A stretch of DNA of 64,000 nucleotides from Streptomyces sp. NBC_01244 (GCF_035987325.1 NZ_CP108488.1:8742001-8806000); one strand, 5' to 3'; shown: positions 1 through 8,868, counted from the first letter of the stretch. Program-made: numbers and translations. The notes: generated by a model from the sequence alone, not told the origin.

Positions 1-477
1 AACCTCGTCGGCGGCCGCTTCGCCGACCGCGCGCTGATGCCGATGCTCTACACCTCCCTCGGCGCGCTCGCCGTGGTCCTGGCCGCCTTCACCCTCACCG
101 CCCACACCCGGACCGGCGCCGCCGTCACCCTCTTCCTCATCGGGGCCCTCGGCTTCGCCACCGTGCCGCCGCTGCAAAAGCGCGTCCTCGACCAGGCCGC
201 CGGCGCCCCCACCCTGGCCTCCGCCGTGAACATCGGCGCCTTCAACCTCGGCAACGCCCTCGCCGCCTGGCTCGGCGGGCTCGTCATCGCCGCCGGACTC
301 GGCTGGACCGCCCCGAACTGGGTCGGCGCGGCCCTGGCCGCCTCCGCCCTGGCCCTCGCCCTGGCCTCCGGCGCGCTGGAACGGCGTACGGGGAACCGCG
401 CGGGCGGCGAAGACGGCAGCCGGGTCGTCGCGGCCGGCCCCCCGGCGGCGACCGCCGCCGTCCCGGCCCACCACTGA
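1..477 (+). CDS. MFS transporter, C-terminal part (5' end outside window)
   Basis: The frame is open from the first base, so the gene starts upstream of the window. It opens with a GGRFADR segment, the basic loop typical of major facilitator superfamily permeases between helices 8 and 9. About four hydrophobic helices follow, then a polar, alanine-rich tail. The visible 158 residues correspond to roughly the last third of a 12-helix drug or sugar exporter. Substrate cannot be inferred. The next gene begins 73 bp downstream in the same direction with its own ribosome-binding site. The in-frame ATG at 37 is internal and is not the true start. Confidence 0.85.
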   Translation, partial: NLVGGRFADRALMPMLYTSLGALAVVLAAFTLTAHTRTGAAVTLFLIGALGFATVPPLQKRVLDQAAGAPTLASAVNIGAFNLGNALAAWLGGLVIAAGLGWTAPNWVGAALAASALALALASGALERRTGNRAGGEDGSRVVAAGPPAATAAVPAHH

Positions 478-550
478 TCCACCACCCCACCCACCTCGTC
501 CCGGCCTGCACCCCCCACATCCACACATCCCCAGATCACAGGAGACCCGC

Positions 551-985
551 ATGTCCACCCCCACCCCCACCCGCACCGCCGTCGCCCCTCTGACCACCGC
601 GGACGCCGAGACGCTGGTCGCCGCCGCCACGGCCGCCGCCGAAGCGGCCGGGGTCGCCGTCAGCGTCACCGTGCTCGACGCGGGCGGCCACCCCCTCGCC
701 TTCCGGCGCGACGACCGGGCCGTCCTGATCTCGGGCGAGACCAGTACCCGCAAGGCCTTCACGGCTCTGCAGCTGGACGCCCCGACCGCCGATCTCGTCG
801 ACGCCGTCCAGCCCGGCGGCCCCTTCCACACCCTGCCCACCGCCCTGGACCGGCCGCTGCTGTTCATCGCGGGCGGGCTGCCGGTCCACCGCGACGGCCG
901 GCTCGTCGGAGCCATCGGCGTCGGCGGCGGAGCCCCGGCCCAGGACCACGGGTTCGCCGAGTCGGCCCTCGGCACGCTCGCCTGA
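551..985 (+). CDS. GlcG/HbpS family (DUF336) heme-binding-like protein
   Basis: This 144-residue protein has the alternating helix/sheet pattern of the GlcG/HbpS (DUF336) fold, with the family signature of a V-x-V-x-D-x-G-G-x-x-L-A stretch near residues 38-52 and a Gly-rich GAIGVGGG segment near 118-125. Family members bind heme or act as small cytosolic or secreted accessory proteins; no signal peptide is seen here, so a cytoplasmic location is likely. An AGGAG ribosome-binding site lies 8 bp before the ATG. It follows the MFS gene closely and may be cotranscribed with it. A strong inverted repeat at 1012-1038 lies just downstream. The exact role is unknown. Confidence 0.8.
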   Translation: MSTPTPTRTAVAPLTTADAETLVAAATAAAEAAGVAVSVTVLDAGGHPLAFRRDDRAVLISGETSTRKAFTALQLDAPTADLVDAVQPGGPFHTLPTALDRPLLFIAGGLPVHRDGRLVGAIGVGGGAPAQDHGFAESALGTLA

Positions 986-1011
986 TCCTCCGCCCGGGTC
1001 GCGCACCGCAG

Positions 1012-1038
1012 TCCCCCGTGCCACGTTGGTACGGGGGA
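1012..1038 (+). terminator. 27-bp near-perfect inverted repeat: terminator and/or RBS-masking hairpin
   Basis: Arms TCCCCCGT and ACGGGGGA pair perfectly, and inner CCA/TGG pairs add three more around a CGT loop, with one mismatched pair between. The right arm runs into the purine-rich GGGGGAAAGG ribosome-binding site of the GH20 gene (ATG at 1046). The element could end transcription of the upstream gene, or fold in the GH20 leader and partly hide its ribosome-binding site. No T-tract follows, as is usual in Streptomyces. Confidence 0.55.
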
Positions 1039-1045
1039 AAGGTGA

Positions 1046-2707
1046 ATGATGCCGCAGACGAAGCAGTACGCGCGGAGCCACGTCATCGCGACGGCGACAG
1101 TCGCCGCGCTGGTCACCCTTGCCGCCGTCCCCGGCTGTGCGTCCGGCACGTCCGGCCCGGGGGAGGCACGCGCCCCGGCCGCCGCGAGCACCCCGGCGGG
1201 CGCGACGGCCCCCGACGCCACTCCAGCCGCCACGCCCTCCACCCCGCAGGCCCCGGCGCCCTCGCCGACGTCGGCCTTCCCGCTGTCCACCGCCCCGCGC
1301 ACCGTCCCGGCCGTACGGGAACACGTGCCGGCCCGCGGCCCCGGGTGGCGGCCCGGACCCGAGGCGCGGGTCGTCGTACCGCCGGCCGACAGCGCGGCCC
1401 TGGCGGACGAGGGCAAGCTGCTGGCCGGGGAGCTGCGCATCGGATTCGCCGAGTCGGCCACCCCGCGCAAGGGCGACGTGGAACTGTCCCTCGGGTCGAA
1501 GGGCTCCGGCGCGCCCGAGTCGTACACCCTCACCGTGCGCGACGGGCAGGTCCGGATCACCGGACCCGACCAGGCCGGGGTGTTCTACGGCACCCGCACC
1601 CTCAAACAGGAGGTGAGCGGCGGCCGTTCGGCCCCCGAAGGCACCGTGCGCGACGCCCCGGCCAAACCACAGCGCGGGCTCAACCTCGACATCGCCCGCA
1701 AGCACTTCACCCCGGACTGGATCGAGGACCGGCTGCGCGAGATGGCCGACCTGAAGCTCAACCAGCTCGGCCTGCACTTCTCCGACGACCAGGCCTTCCG
1801 CATCGAGTCCGACACCCACCCCGAGATCGTCTCCACCCCGCACCTCACCAAGGCGCAGGTCCGCGGGATCACCGCGCTCGCCGCCCGGCTGCACATCACG
1901 GTCGTCCCCGAGATCGACTCGCCGGGCCACCTCGGCGCGGTCCTGCGCGCCTACCCCGGGCTGCAACTGCGTGACGTGCAGGGCAGGGCCGTCAAGGGAG
2001 CGGTCGACATCGCGAACCCGGCCTCGGCGAAACTCGTGGACGAACTCCTGCGGGAATACCTGCCGTTGTTCCCCGGCGCCCTGTGGAACCTGGGCGCCGA
2101 CGAATACCAGGCGCTGGTCTACCGCGATCCGCAGACCTCCTTCCCGCAGCTCACGACCGCCGCCCGGCAGCGCTACGGGCCCACCGCCCGGGTCCAGGAC
2201 CTGGCGACGGGCTGGCTGAACGACCGGGCGGACGTGGTCCGTTCGGCGGACCGGGCACCGGCGGCCTGGAACGACGGCTTCTTCACGGGCGGGCTCGCCC
2301 AGCCCGCCCGGGACATCCAGGTCGAGTACTGGACGGGCAAGGAGAACGGCGCCCGGCCGCCGCTGGAATACCTGCGGGAGGGCCGCAAGGTCGTCAACCT
2401 CAACGACGAATACCTCTACTACGTGCTGGGGCAGCCGAACCAGTTCACGTACCCCGACGGCCGGCGCATATACGAGCAGTGGACCCCGCTCGTGCTGCGC
2501 GGCACCGCGGCCGTGCCCGCGCGGTACGCCGGGCAGATCCTGGGCGCGCGGCTCGCCGTCTGGTGCGATCTGGCCGGAGCGCAGACCCAGGCCCAGGTCG
2601 CGGCCGGCATCCGGCTCCCGCTCGCCGCGCTGTCCCAGAAGGTCTGGGACTCCCGCACCCCGGCCCTGGACTGGCCGGCCTTCAAGGCCCTGGCAGACCG
2701 GCTGTAG
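1046..2707 (+). CDS. GH20 beta-N-acetylhexosaminidase, lipoprotein
   Basis: The 553-residue product fits a glycoside hydrolase family 20 exo-enzyme that removes terminal N-acetylhexosamine, for example from chitin or peptidoglycan fragments. Residues 1-32 form a lipoprotein signal ending VPGC, followed by a long Ala/Pro/Thr-rich linker to about residue 85. A GH20b-like domain follows, then the TIM barrel from about residue 205 (GLNLDIARKHF). The catalytic acid pair is LGADEY near residue 350, where most GH20 enzymes have HxGGDE, so the residues before the D-E pair differ. An ATG lies at 1046 and a second in-frame ATG directly after it; GGGGGAAAGG precedes both. A hairpin at 1012-1038 overlaps the ribosome-binding site. 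Confidence 0.93.
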   Translation: MMPQTKQYARSHVIATATVAALVTLAAVPGCASGTSGPGEARAPAAASTPAGATAPDATPAATPSTPQAPAPSPTSAFPLSTAPRTVPAVREHVPARGPGWRPGPEARVVVPPADSAALADEGKLLAGELRIGFAESATPRKGDVELSLGSKGSGAPESYTLTVRDGQVRITGPDQAGVFYGTRTLKQEVSGGRSAPEGTVRDAPAKPQRGLNLDIARKHFTPDWIEDRLREMADLKLNQLGLHFSDDQAFRIESDTHPEIVSTPHLTKAQVRGITALAARLHITVVPEIDSPGHLGAVLRAYPGLQLRDVQGRAVKGAVDIANPASAKLVDELLREYLPLFPGALWNLGADEYQALVYRDPQTSFPQLTTAARQRYGPTARVQDLATGWLNDRADVVRSADRAPAAWNDGFFTGGLAQPARDIQVEYWTGKENGARPPLEYLREGRKVVNLNDEYLYYVLGQPNQFTYPDGRRIYEQWTPLVLRGTAAVPARYAGQILGARLAVWCDLAGAQTQAQVAAGIRLPLAALSQKVWDSRTPALDWPAFKALADRL

Positions 2708-2780
2708 CGTCCCGGCGTCCCGGCGTCTCGGCTGCCGAAACCCGCTGGCCGGGTCCCGGCCGCTTTGCTTGGATGCGGGC

Positions 2781-3239
2781 ATGAACGACGACGACACCGA
2801 CACCGACACCGCGCTGCCCTCGCCCGAGGGGCATGAGATTTCCACCGACCCCGACCGCCTCGACCGGGAGCTGATCCACCGGTGGCTGTCCGGGGACGCC
2901 TACTGGGCCCTCGGGCGGAGCCGGGAGAAGCAGGAAGCCGCCATCGAGGGCTCGCTCAACTACGGGGTCTACGACTCCGTGTCCGGCGTCCAGGTGGCCT
3001 ACGCGCGCGTCATCACCGACCGTGCCACCTTCGCCTGGCTCTGCGACGTGTACGTGGACCGGGGCGTACGGGGCAAGGGGCTCGGCACCGCCCTGGCGGG
3101 GGCGGTACGGGACCACCTCGCCCCGTACGGGCTGCGCAGGATCCTGCTGGCGACCGCGGACGCCCACGAGGTGTACGGGACGGTCGGGTTCGAGCCGCTC
3201 GCGGCCCCGGAGAAGTGGATGGCCCTCGGCGAGCAGTAG
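2781..3239 (+). CDS. GNAT family N-acetyltransferase
   Basis: A 152-residue single-domain GCN5-related acetyltransferase. The acetyl-CoA-binding motif A is visible as VDRGVRGKGLGTAL (V-x-x-x-x-R/Q-G-x-G-x-G/A) near residues 94-107, followed by the helix AGAVRDHL and a C-terminal YGTVGFEPL segment typical of the family. The first 20 residues are Asp/Thr-rich and probably disordered. ATG 2781 is chosen over an in-frame TTG 12 bp upstream; neither has a good ribosome-binding site, and leaderless translation is possible. It converges with the endonuclease gene, with only 25 bp between stops. The substrate is unknown. Confidence 0.88.
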   Translation: MNDDDTDTDTALPSPEGHEISTDPDRLDRELIHRWLSGDAYWALGRSREKQEAAIEGSLNYGVYDSVSGVQVAYARVITDRATFAWLCDVYVDRGVRGKGLGTALAGAVRDHLAPYGLRRILLATADAHEVYGTVGFEPLAAPEKWMALGEQ

Positions 3240-3264
3240 GGCGCCGAGGGGCCCAGGTGTACGC

Positions 3265-4074
3265 CTACCAGATGGAGTTGACCCACTCCGGGTGGTCGAT
3301 GAACGGGTTCCGGTTGTGCTGGTAGGTGTCGTAGATGACCTGGTTGCGGCGCTGCTCGAAGGCGTCCGGCGGGTCCTGCAGGTTCCACTGCTTCAGGACG
3401 CTGATCTTGCCGAAGAGGGGCGCGCTGCCGTTGTTGACCTTGTCGTTCATCTCCAGGTCGGCGAAACCGTCACCGCCGTCGTAGCGCACGGCCATGTAGA
3501 GCAGCATGCGGGCGACATCGCCCTTGACCGCGTTGCGCGGCTCGAAGGAGTCGGCGTCGGTGAGGCTGCCCGGGGCCTCGGAGACCGGGCCGCCGCCCAG
3601 GTCGAAGTCCTTGTTCCCGCGGGTGCTGTTGACGGTGACGTCCTCGGGCCTGAGGTGGTGCAGGTCGGTCCCGGGGCCGGTGGCGGTGCCGAAGTCGCCG
3701 TGGCTCTTGGCCCAGACGTGCTCGCGGTTCCAGTCGTTGACGCCACCGCCGTTGGTGGACTTGGACTGTGAGCGGCCCGAGTAGACCAGGATGACGTTGT
3801 TCGAGTTCGCGGGGTCCTGGTCGGTGACCTTCAGGGCGTTCCACACGCCGTCGTACGTCACCTTGGACTGGGTCTTGATGATGTTGTGCAGCGCCGTCTT
3901 GAGCGCGGCGCCGGTCTTGCCCTCGGCGGCGGCGTAGTAGGTGTCGACGGCGGAGGCCGAAGCCGCCGTGGGGGCGGCCTCGTTCTGCTGGCCCGCCGAG
4001 GCGGAGGCCGGGAGCAGTATGAGGGACACGGCCGCGAGGCCGGCTGCCCAGGGAGTAAGGCGCGAGATTCTCAT
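3265..4074 (-). CDS. Secreted endonuclease I family nuclease (EndA/NucM type)
   Basis: A 269-residue exported nuclease. The signal peptide spans residues 1-27 (MRISRLTPWAAGLAAVSLIL, ending ASASA). The His-Me finger core is clear: NREHVWAKSHG carries the catalytic histidine, and HHLRPEDVTVNSTRGNKDF follows, as in periplasmic and extracellular EndA, NucM and Vvn nucleases that cut DNA non-specifically. ATG at 4074 is chosen because GGAGAGG lies at the right distance upstream and the signal peptide begins there; an upstream extension to 4215 lacks this. It probably degrades extracellular DNA for phosphate or nucleoside scavenging. Confidence 0.93.
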   Translation of the reverse strand: MRISRLTPWAAGLAAVSLILLPASASAGQQNEAAPTAASASAVDTYYAAAEGKTGAALKTALHNIIKTQSKVTYDGVWNALKVTDQDPANSNNVILVYSGRSQSKSTNGGGVNDWNREHVWAKSHGDFGTATGPGTDLHHLRPEDVTVNSTRGNKDFDLGGGPVSEAPGSLTDADSFEPRNAVKGDVARMLLYMAVRYDGGDGFADLEMNDKVNNGSAPLFGKISVLKQWNLQDPPDAFEQRRNQVIYDTYQHNRNPFIDHPEWVNSIW

Positions 4075-4309
4075 CACGTGGGGGTACCTCTCCACACGCA
4101 CCGCTCCCGCCCGGGGAATTGGCGGGGCATCAGGTGGCAGAGCGAGATTCACATTGTCATGTGCCCTACAGGTAAAAAGCACGTGTCGGGAGGCAGGATT
4201 TTCTACGCGCGTCATCCGGGTGATTGGCGCAAGAATCCCTATGCAGGGACGGTCGGCGCGGGCACGGTGACGGAGGCCACACCGTGAACAGCCCTACCAG
4301 GAGCAGCCC

Positions 4310-4882
4310 ATGGCACCGAAGATCCTCATCGTGACCGGCGACGCGGCGGAATCTCTGGAAGTCCTCTACCCCTACCAGCGCCTGCTCGAGGAGGGGTACG
4401 AGGTCCACATCGCGGCGCCGGCGGTGAAGAAGCTGCGGTTCGTCGTACACGACTTCGAGGACGGCTTCGACACCTACACCGAGAAGCCCGGCTACACCTG
4501 GCCCGCGGACATCGCCTTCGCCGACGTGGACCCGGGGGAGTACGCGGCGCTGGTCGTACCCGGCGGACGCGCCCCGGAGTACCTGCGCAACGACCCCGAG
4601 GTGCGGCGGATCCTGGCGGCCTTCGCCGGTTCCGACAAGCCGATCGCGCAGATCTGCCACGGCCCCCTGATCACCGCCGCGGCCGGCGCGCTCGACGGCC
4701 GCCGGGTCACGGCCTATCCGGCCCTGGAACTGGACATGAAGGCGGCCGGCGCCGAGTTCGAGGACTCCGAAGCCGTGGTCGACGGCACGCTGGTCTCGGC
4801 CCGGGCCTGGCCCGACCACTCCGCCTGGATGCGGGAGTTCCTGACCGTCCTGCGCGTCAAGGCCCCGGTTTCCGAAGGGTGA
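4310..4882 (+). CDS. DJ-1/PfpI family protein
   Basis: A 190-residue class I glutamine-amidotransferase-like protein of the DJ-1/PfpI superfamily. The nucleophile elbow is AQICHGPLI with Cys near residue 109, and the upstream acidic residue and VVPGGRAPEYLR segment are in place. The N-terminal KILIVTGDAAESLEVLYPYQ strand-helix is typical of the larger, Hsp31/YhbO-like members. Possible activities include protein deglycase or chaperone or an intracellular protease; sequence alone does not decide. AGGAGCAGCCC lies directly before the ATG. The gene stands alone, divergent from the secreted nuclease. Confidence 0.9.
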   Translation: MAPKILIVTGDAAESLEVLYPYQRLLEEGYEVHIAAPAVKKLRFVVHDFEDGFDTYTEKPGYTWPADIAFADVDPGEYAALVVPGGRAPEYLRNDPEVRRILAAFAGSDKPIAQICHGPLITAAAGALDGRRVTAYPALELDMKAAGAEFEDSEAVVDGTLVSARAWPDHSAWMREFLTVLRVKAPVSEG

Positions 4883-4997
4883 GCTTCGTCGTCCCCTTGT
4901 GAATGATCCTGCCAGGGGGCTGCCGGGGAGCAATCGGTGTGGTGGGGTGTGTGCGAGTCAACCCACCTGTTGCACACGGTAGTTGAGAGGATCAGTC

Positions 4998-5978
4998 ATG
5001 ACGGGGAGAATAGGACGGCGCGGGTTCCTCGGTGCGGCCGCGGCGCTGGGAGGCGCCGCGCTCGTCGGTACGGGGGCACCGCTCGCCCAGGCACGGGAAG
5101 TCCCGGCGCGGCAAGCGGTCCGGCCGCAGCGGCCCGACACGGTGGCGATCCCGGCGGGCTTCCAGCCCGAGGGGATCGCCGTCTCCGCGCACGGCACGGC
5201 CTACACGGGCTCGCTGCTCGACGGCTCGGTCTACCGCTTCGACCTCGCCACCGGCGCCGGGCGGATCATCACCCGGGGCGAGGGTCCCATGTCGGTGGGG
5301 CTCAAGCTCGACCCCTACGGCAGGCTGCTGGTCGCGGGCGGTGCCAGCGGGCAGATCCGGGTGGTCGACGCCCGGGACGGTCGAGTTCTGGCCACCCACC
5401 AGGCCGCGACCGGCACGGCCTTCGTCAACGACGCCGTCGTCGGCTGCGGCGGTGCCTGGTTCACCGATTCCTTCGCGGACGTCCTGTACTTCCTGCCGCT
5501 GGGCCGGGACCTGACCGGCCCCGGCGCGGCGCCCCGGGCCCTGCGGCTCGGCGGCGAGTGGGACCCGGTCCCGCCCGGCGGCGCGTACTGGGGGGCCAAC
5601 GGGATCGAGCGGACCCCCGACGGCCGGGCCCTGCTCGTGGTGCAGGACACCGCCGAGGCGCTGTTCCGGGTGGACCCGCGCACCGGCGCCGCCACCCGGA
5701 CCGTGCTCGACGGCGGCTCCGTGGGCAACGGCGACGGACTCGTGGTGCACGGGCGGACCCTGTACGTCGTACGCAACTGGGCTTATGCCGTGGACGTGTT
5801 CACCCTGAGCGGGGACGGCCGCCGGGCCCGCTTCGCCAAGCGGATCACCGACCCGCGCTTCGACGAGCCGACGACGGCCGCGGTGTACGGCGGCCGGCTC
5901 TACGTGGTCAACGCCCGCTTCGACGCCGACTGGTCGGACCCGGCCACCGCCTCGACGGTCGTCAGCTGCCCGTTGTGA
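4998..5978 (+). CDS. Tat-exported beta-propeller (SMP-30/gluconolactonase-like) protein
   Basis: The 326-residue product starts with a twin-arginine signal (GRRGFLGAAAALGGAALVG) and an Ala-rich cleavage region ending AQA. The mature part contains repeated strand motifs such as GFQPEGIAVSAHGTAY, GPMSVGLKLDPYGRLLV and GANGIERTPDGRALLVV, the pattern of a six-bladed SMP-30/strictosidine-synthase-like propeller. These proteins often hydrolyse lactones or bind calcium, but no specific function is assigned. ATG at 4998 follows GAGAGG; a TTG 15 bp upstream is also open. Its last 17 bp overlap the end of the convergent glutamate-binding protein gene. Confidence 0.82.
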   Translation: MTGRIGRRGFLGAAAALGGAALVGTGAPLAQAREVPARQAVRPQRPDTVAIPAGFQPEGIAVSAHGTAYTGSLLDGSVYRFDLATGAGRIITRGEGPMSVGLKLDPYGRLLVAGGASGQIRVVDARDGRVLATHQAATGTAFVNDAVVGCGGAWFTDSFADVLYFLPLGRDLTGPGAAPRALRLGGEWDPVPPGGAYWGANGIERTPDGRALLVVQDTAEALFRVDPRTGAATRTVLDGGSVGNGDGLVVHGRTLYVVRNWAYAVDVFTLSGDGRRARFAKRITDPRFDEPTTAAVYGGRLYVVNARFDADWSDPATASTVVSCPL

Positions 5979-6777
5979 TGGCCGGCGCGGCCTCGTACTT
6001 GTAGTCCGGGCCGAAGTTCTTCTTCACGGCCGCTTCCCAGGTGCCGTCCTCGACCATCTTGCGGATCGCGTTGTTGATCTTCACCTGGAGCTCGGTGTTG
6101 CCCTTCTTCATGCCGATTCCGTAGTTCTCGCTGCTCAGGCTCAGCCCGATCAGCCGGAACTTGCCCTCGTTCCCCTTGCGGGCGGTGTAACCGGCCAGGA
6201 TGGAGTTGTCCGTGGTCATGGCATCGACCAGGCCCTCCTTGAGGGCGACGACGCATTCGGAGTAGCCACCGAGCTCCAGGAGGCTCGCCTTGGGGGCCAG
6301 GTTCTTCCTGACGTTCTCCGCCGAGGTCGAGCCGGTCACCGAACACAGACGCTTGTTGGCGTTGTTGAGGTCCTCGGCCTTGGTGATGGTCGGGTCGTCG
6401 GCGCGGACCATCAGATCCTGGTGCGCGAGGAAGTACGGCCCGGCGAAGTCGACCTTCTGCTTGCGCTTCTCGTTGATCGAGTAGCTGGCCGCCACGATCT
6501 CGACCTCGTTGTACTCGATCAGGAGCTCGCGGTCGTTGCTGAGGACCTGCTTGAAGGCGATCCGGTCCTTCGGGTAGCCGAGCTCCTTCGCGATGTACGT
6601 CGCCACGTCCACGTCGAAGCCGCTGAAGCTGCCGTCGGGCTCCCGCATCCCGACGCCCGGCTGGTCGAACTTGATGCCGACGGAGAAGGTCCCCTGGTCA
6701 TCGTCACCGCCACACGCCGATGCGGTCAGGGCGAGACCGATCACTGCGGCGATGGCGCCGGCCTTGGGAACCTTCAT
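5962..6777 (-). CDS. Glutamate-type ABC transporter substrate-binding lipoprotein
   Basis: A 271-residue solute-binding protein of the polar amino-acid family (SBP_bac_3). The lipobox is LTASAC with Cys22. Features match glutamate-binding GluB: IKFDQPGVGMREPDGSFSGF near the start, VDVATYIAKELG, and the late KNNAIRKM-like helix. AGGAAAG precedes the ATG at 6777, supporting this start over longer upstream extensions. No permease or ATPase genes flank it, so it is an orphan binding protein that must use a transporter encoded elsewhere or act as a sensor. Its stop codon lies inside the end of the convergent propeller gene. Confidence 0.92.
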   Translation of the reverse strand: MKVPKAGAIAAVIGLALTASACGGDDDQGTFSVGIKFDQPGVGMREPDGSFSGFDVDVATYIAKELGYPKDRIAFKQVLSNDRELLIEYNEVEIVAASYSINEKRKQKVDFAGPYFLAHQDLMVRADDPTITKAEDLNNANKRLCSVTGSTSAENVRKNLAPKASLLELGGYSECVVALKEGLVDAMTTDNSILAGYTARKGNEGKFRLIGLSLSSENYGIGMKKGNTELQVKINNAIRKMVEDGTWEAAVKKNFGPDYKYEAAPAITTGS

Positions 6778-7028
6778 GCTGCACTCTTTCCTGGGGTACG
6801 CGGATACGCGGGTCACGGGCGGGCGGAGCCGCGCGGGAGCGCGCGGAGCGCACCGGGACCGGGCCGGGGCGCGGGGAACCGCGGAGGCTGGTGGACGCGT
6901 ATATGAGGAAGCTAGGAACTCGTCGGGCGCAGTGTCACGACATCTGAGCAAAGCTTGAGGGTAACGATCCGGAACGGCGGCAGATCCTGCGGCGAATCCG
7001 GCTTTGAACAGGAGAGGAGCCGGTCGAG

Positions 7029-8183
7029 GTGGCCAAGGGCGGGGTACGGGTCGAGGGGAACGCACTGCTGCTGGGCGAGGGGGCGCAGGTCCGGTTCATG
7101 CGGACGCTGCGGCTGCCGGAGACCGGGACGCACAATCTGCCCCCGGGGCTGGGGGAGTTTCCGCTGCGGCGGGTGGAGGACTATCCGGACACGGTTCCGG
7201 CGGACTGGCTCGCCAAGGGCGGGGTGATGCTCCCCGTGTACCTGCGCGAGGCGATGTGGCTCAGCTTCGGCGGTACCCGGGAGCCCACCGCCCTCCAGGT
7301 CGGGGTCGGCAAGGTGTGCGCCGTCTCCGGCGAGCGGTGGACGGGCGCGCTCGGGCGCCGCCCGCAGAACTACCTCGTGCTGCCGCGCCAGCCGTGGCTG
7401 GACGGGATCAACTCGGGCACGGGTACGGTCCGCCAGTTCGTCGCCGTCCCGCTGGGACTCGGCGCCACCGTGGAGGGCCAGGTCACCGGCGAGGAGACCG
7501 CGGGCGGCGTGCAGCTCCAGGCCTTCCCGCTCGGCGCGAAGGCGCTGGAGCGCTGGCGGGAGGAGGAGCGGGCGCGCACGGCCGGGACCGGCCGGACCCG
7601 CGGCGTTCCGTACGGGAGCCTGCCGCCGGGCGGCCTCGCGGGCGGCGGCTACGGAGCGCCCCCGGGGATGCCGATGGCGATGCCGGCGCCGATGGCGGCC
7701 CCGGCACCGGGCGGGCCTCCCGGGGCGCCGGCGGCCCCGGCCGCGGCCGGGGGTCCGCTGCGGCGGTCGGGCGGCGGGCCGGCCCCGCAGGCGGCGCCGG
7801 CGATGGGGCTCGGCGTCGGCGGCTCCATGCGCCAGGAGGTGTACCGCGACGACCGCAAGGCGAAGGACTGGGCGGCCGAGCCGGCCGCGCGGGTCTTCGT
7901 CCACCTGGTGACCCCGCCCGCGTGGCGCAGGATCACCGGGGAGGAGCCGCCGACCTCGCCGGTGGACCGGGCCGCCTACACGAAGGCCGGGCTGCCGTGG
8001 TTCGACTACTACGATGAGGACGCCGCCGACCTCGCCCCCTCCGACACCCTCGGCCAGGTACAACCGGTGGGCGAATGGCTCGGCGCCGACGAGGCTGCGT
8101 GGGCGCAGCCCGCCCCCGGCCAGGTGGCACCCCTGGGGAACGGGCCCCGGCCGGGCAAGCCGGTACAGGACGGCGACTGGTAG
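7029..8183 (+). CDS. Conserved actinomycete protein of unknown function, next to TerD
   Basis: This 384-residue protein is not a recognised enzyme. Residues 1-190 form an apparently folded domain (RVEGNALLLGEGAQVRFMR, then PPGLGEFPLRRVEDYPD and ADWLAKGGVMLPVYLREAMW). A flexible Gly/Pro/Met/Ala-rich linker of about 90 residues follows, and a second folded C-terminal domain carries MRQEVYRDDRKAKDW and a W-F-D-Y-Y-D-E acidic patch. The start is a GTG at 7029 preceded by AGGAGAGG. It lies 148 bp upstream of a TerD-family gene in the same direction, so the two probably work together in a stress or tellurite-type system. This link is inferred from position only. Confidence 0.8.
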   Translation: MAKGGVRVEGNALLLGEGAQVRFMRTLRLPETGTHNLPPGLGEFPLRRVEDYPDTVPADWLAKGGVMLPVYLREAMWLSFGGTREPTALQVGVGKVCAVSGERWTGALGRRPQNYLVLPRQPWLDGINSGTGTVRQFVAVPLGLGATVEGQVTGEETAGGVQLQAFPLGAKALERWREEERARTAGTGRTRGVPYGSLPPGGLAGGGYGAPPGMPMAMPAPMAAPAPGGPPGAPAAPAAAGGPLRRSGGGPAPQAAPAMGLGVGGSMRQEVYRDDRKAKDWAAEPAARVFVHLVTPPAWRRITGEEPPTSPVDRAAYTKAGLPWFDYYDEDAADLAPSDTLGQVQPVGEWLGADEAAWAQPAPGQVAPLGNGPRPGKPVQDGDW

Positions 8184-8331
8184 CCGCCTGGGACCCACCT
8201 GGGCCCCGCCTGAACCTCCGCCGATCTCGCTCCGCCCCGGGACTGGCCGGGAACGTACGGTCGTTCGAGCCCCGGGGCGGGACCCGTGACAGCATGGGAG
8301 GGCAACACACGGTGGTCGGAGGGGGAGTTCG

Positions 8332-8868
8332 GTGAGCGGAGTACGCAAGGGCCTGGCCAAGGTGGAGATCGCGCTGCGGTGGGATCCCAGCCCGGCGGGA
8401 GCGCCCGTCCATGACCTCGACCTGCTGGCCGCGGTGTACGCCACCGCGGACCCGTACGGGGAGCCCGTCCACCTGGTGCACTTCGGCAGCCGTTCACCGG
8501 ACGGCACCATCACGCTGAACCGGGACAGCAGGACCGGGCTGGGGCTGGGCTTCGACGAGGTGATGACCCTCGAACTGAACCGGATCGCGGAGGAGTTGAT
8601 CCGGGTCGTGGTGGGGGTGGTCATCCAGCGGCCGGGCGGCGGCCCGGCGCTGACCTTCACCGACGTCGCGGGAAAGGGACTGCGCATCCGGGAGGGCTAC
8701 ACCGATCTCGCCGTGGACGACCTCTCGGGCTTCGGCGCGGCGAGCGCGGTCACGGTGGCCGAGTTCACCCGGGACGCCGCGGGGGTCTGGTCGGTGGATC
8801 CGGCCCTGCGGGGCTTCGACGCCGACCCCGAGGAGTTCGCGCGGGCGATGGGCGCGGCCCGGAGCTGA
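8332..8868 (+). CDS. TerD family protein
   Basis: A 178-residue TerD/CABP-type protein. The hallmark acidic segments are VHDLDLLAAVY near residue 24 and LNRDSRTGLGLGFDEVMTLE near 60-79, the region that binds calcium in characterised TerD proteins. The family is linked to tellurite resistance, phage inhibition and general stress, and Streptomyces carry many paralogues, some needed for normal differentiation. The start is GTG at 8332, preceded by GGAGGGGG. It is the second gene of a likely pair with the 384-residue upstream protein. Confidence 0.9.
   Translation: MSGVRKGLAKVEIALRWDPSPAGAPVHDLDLLAAVYATADPYGEPVHLVHFGSRSPDGTITLNRDSRTGLGLGFDEVMTLELNRIAEELIRVVVGVVIQRPGGGPALTFTDVAGKGLRIREGYTDLAVDDLSGFGAASAVTVAEFTRDAAGVWSVDPALRGFDADPEEFARAMGAARS

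Noticed and set aside
536..2845. A long minus-strand open frame antisense to the DUF336 and GH20 genes
   Set aside because: Codon positions and domain content support the plus-strand genes; the antisense product is low-complexity.
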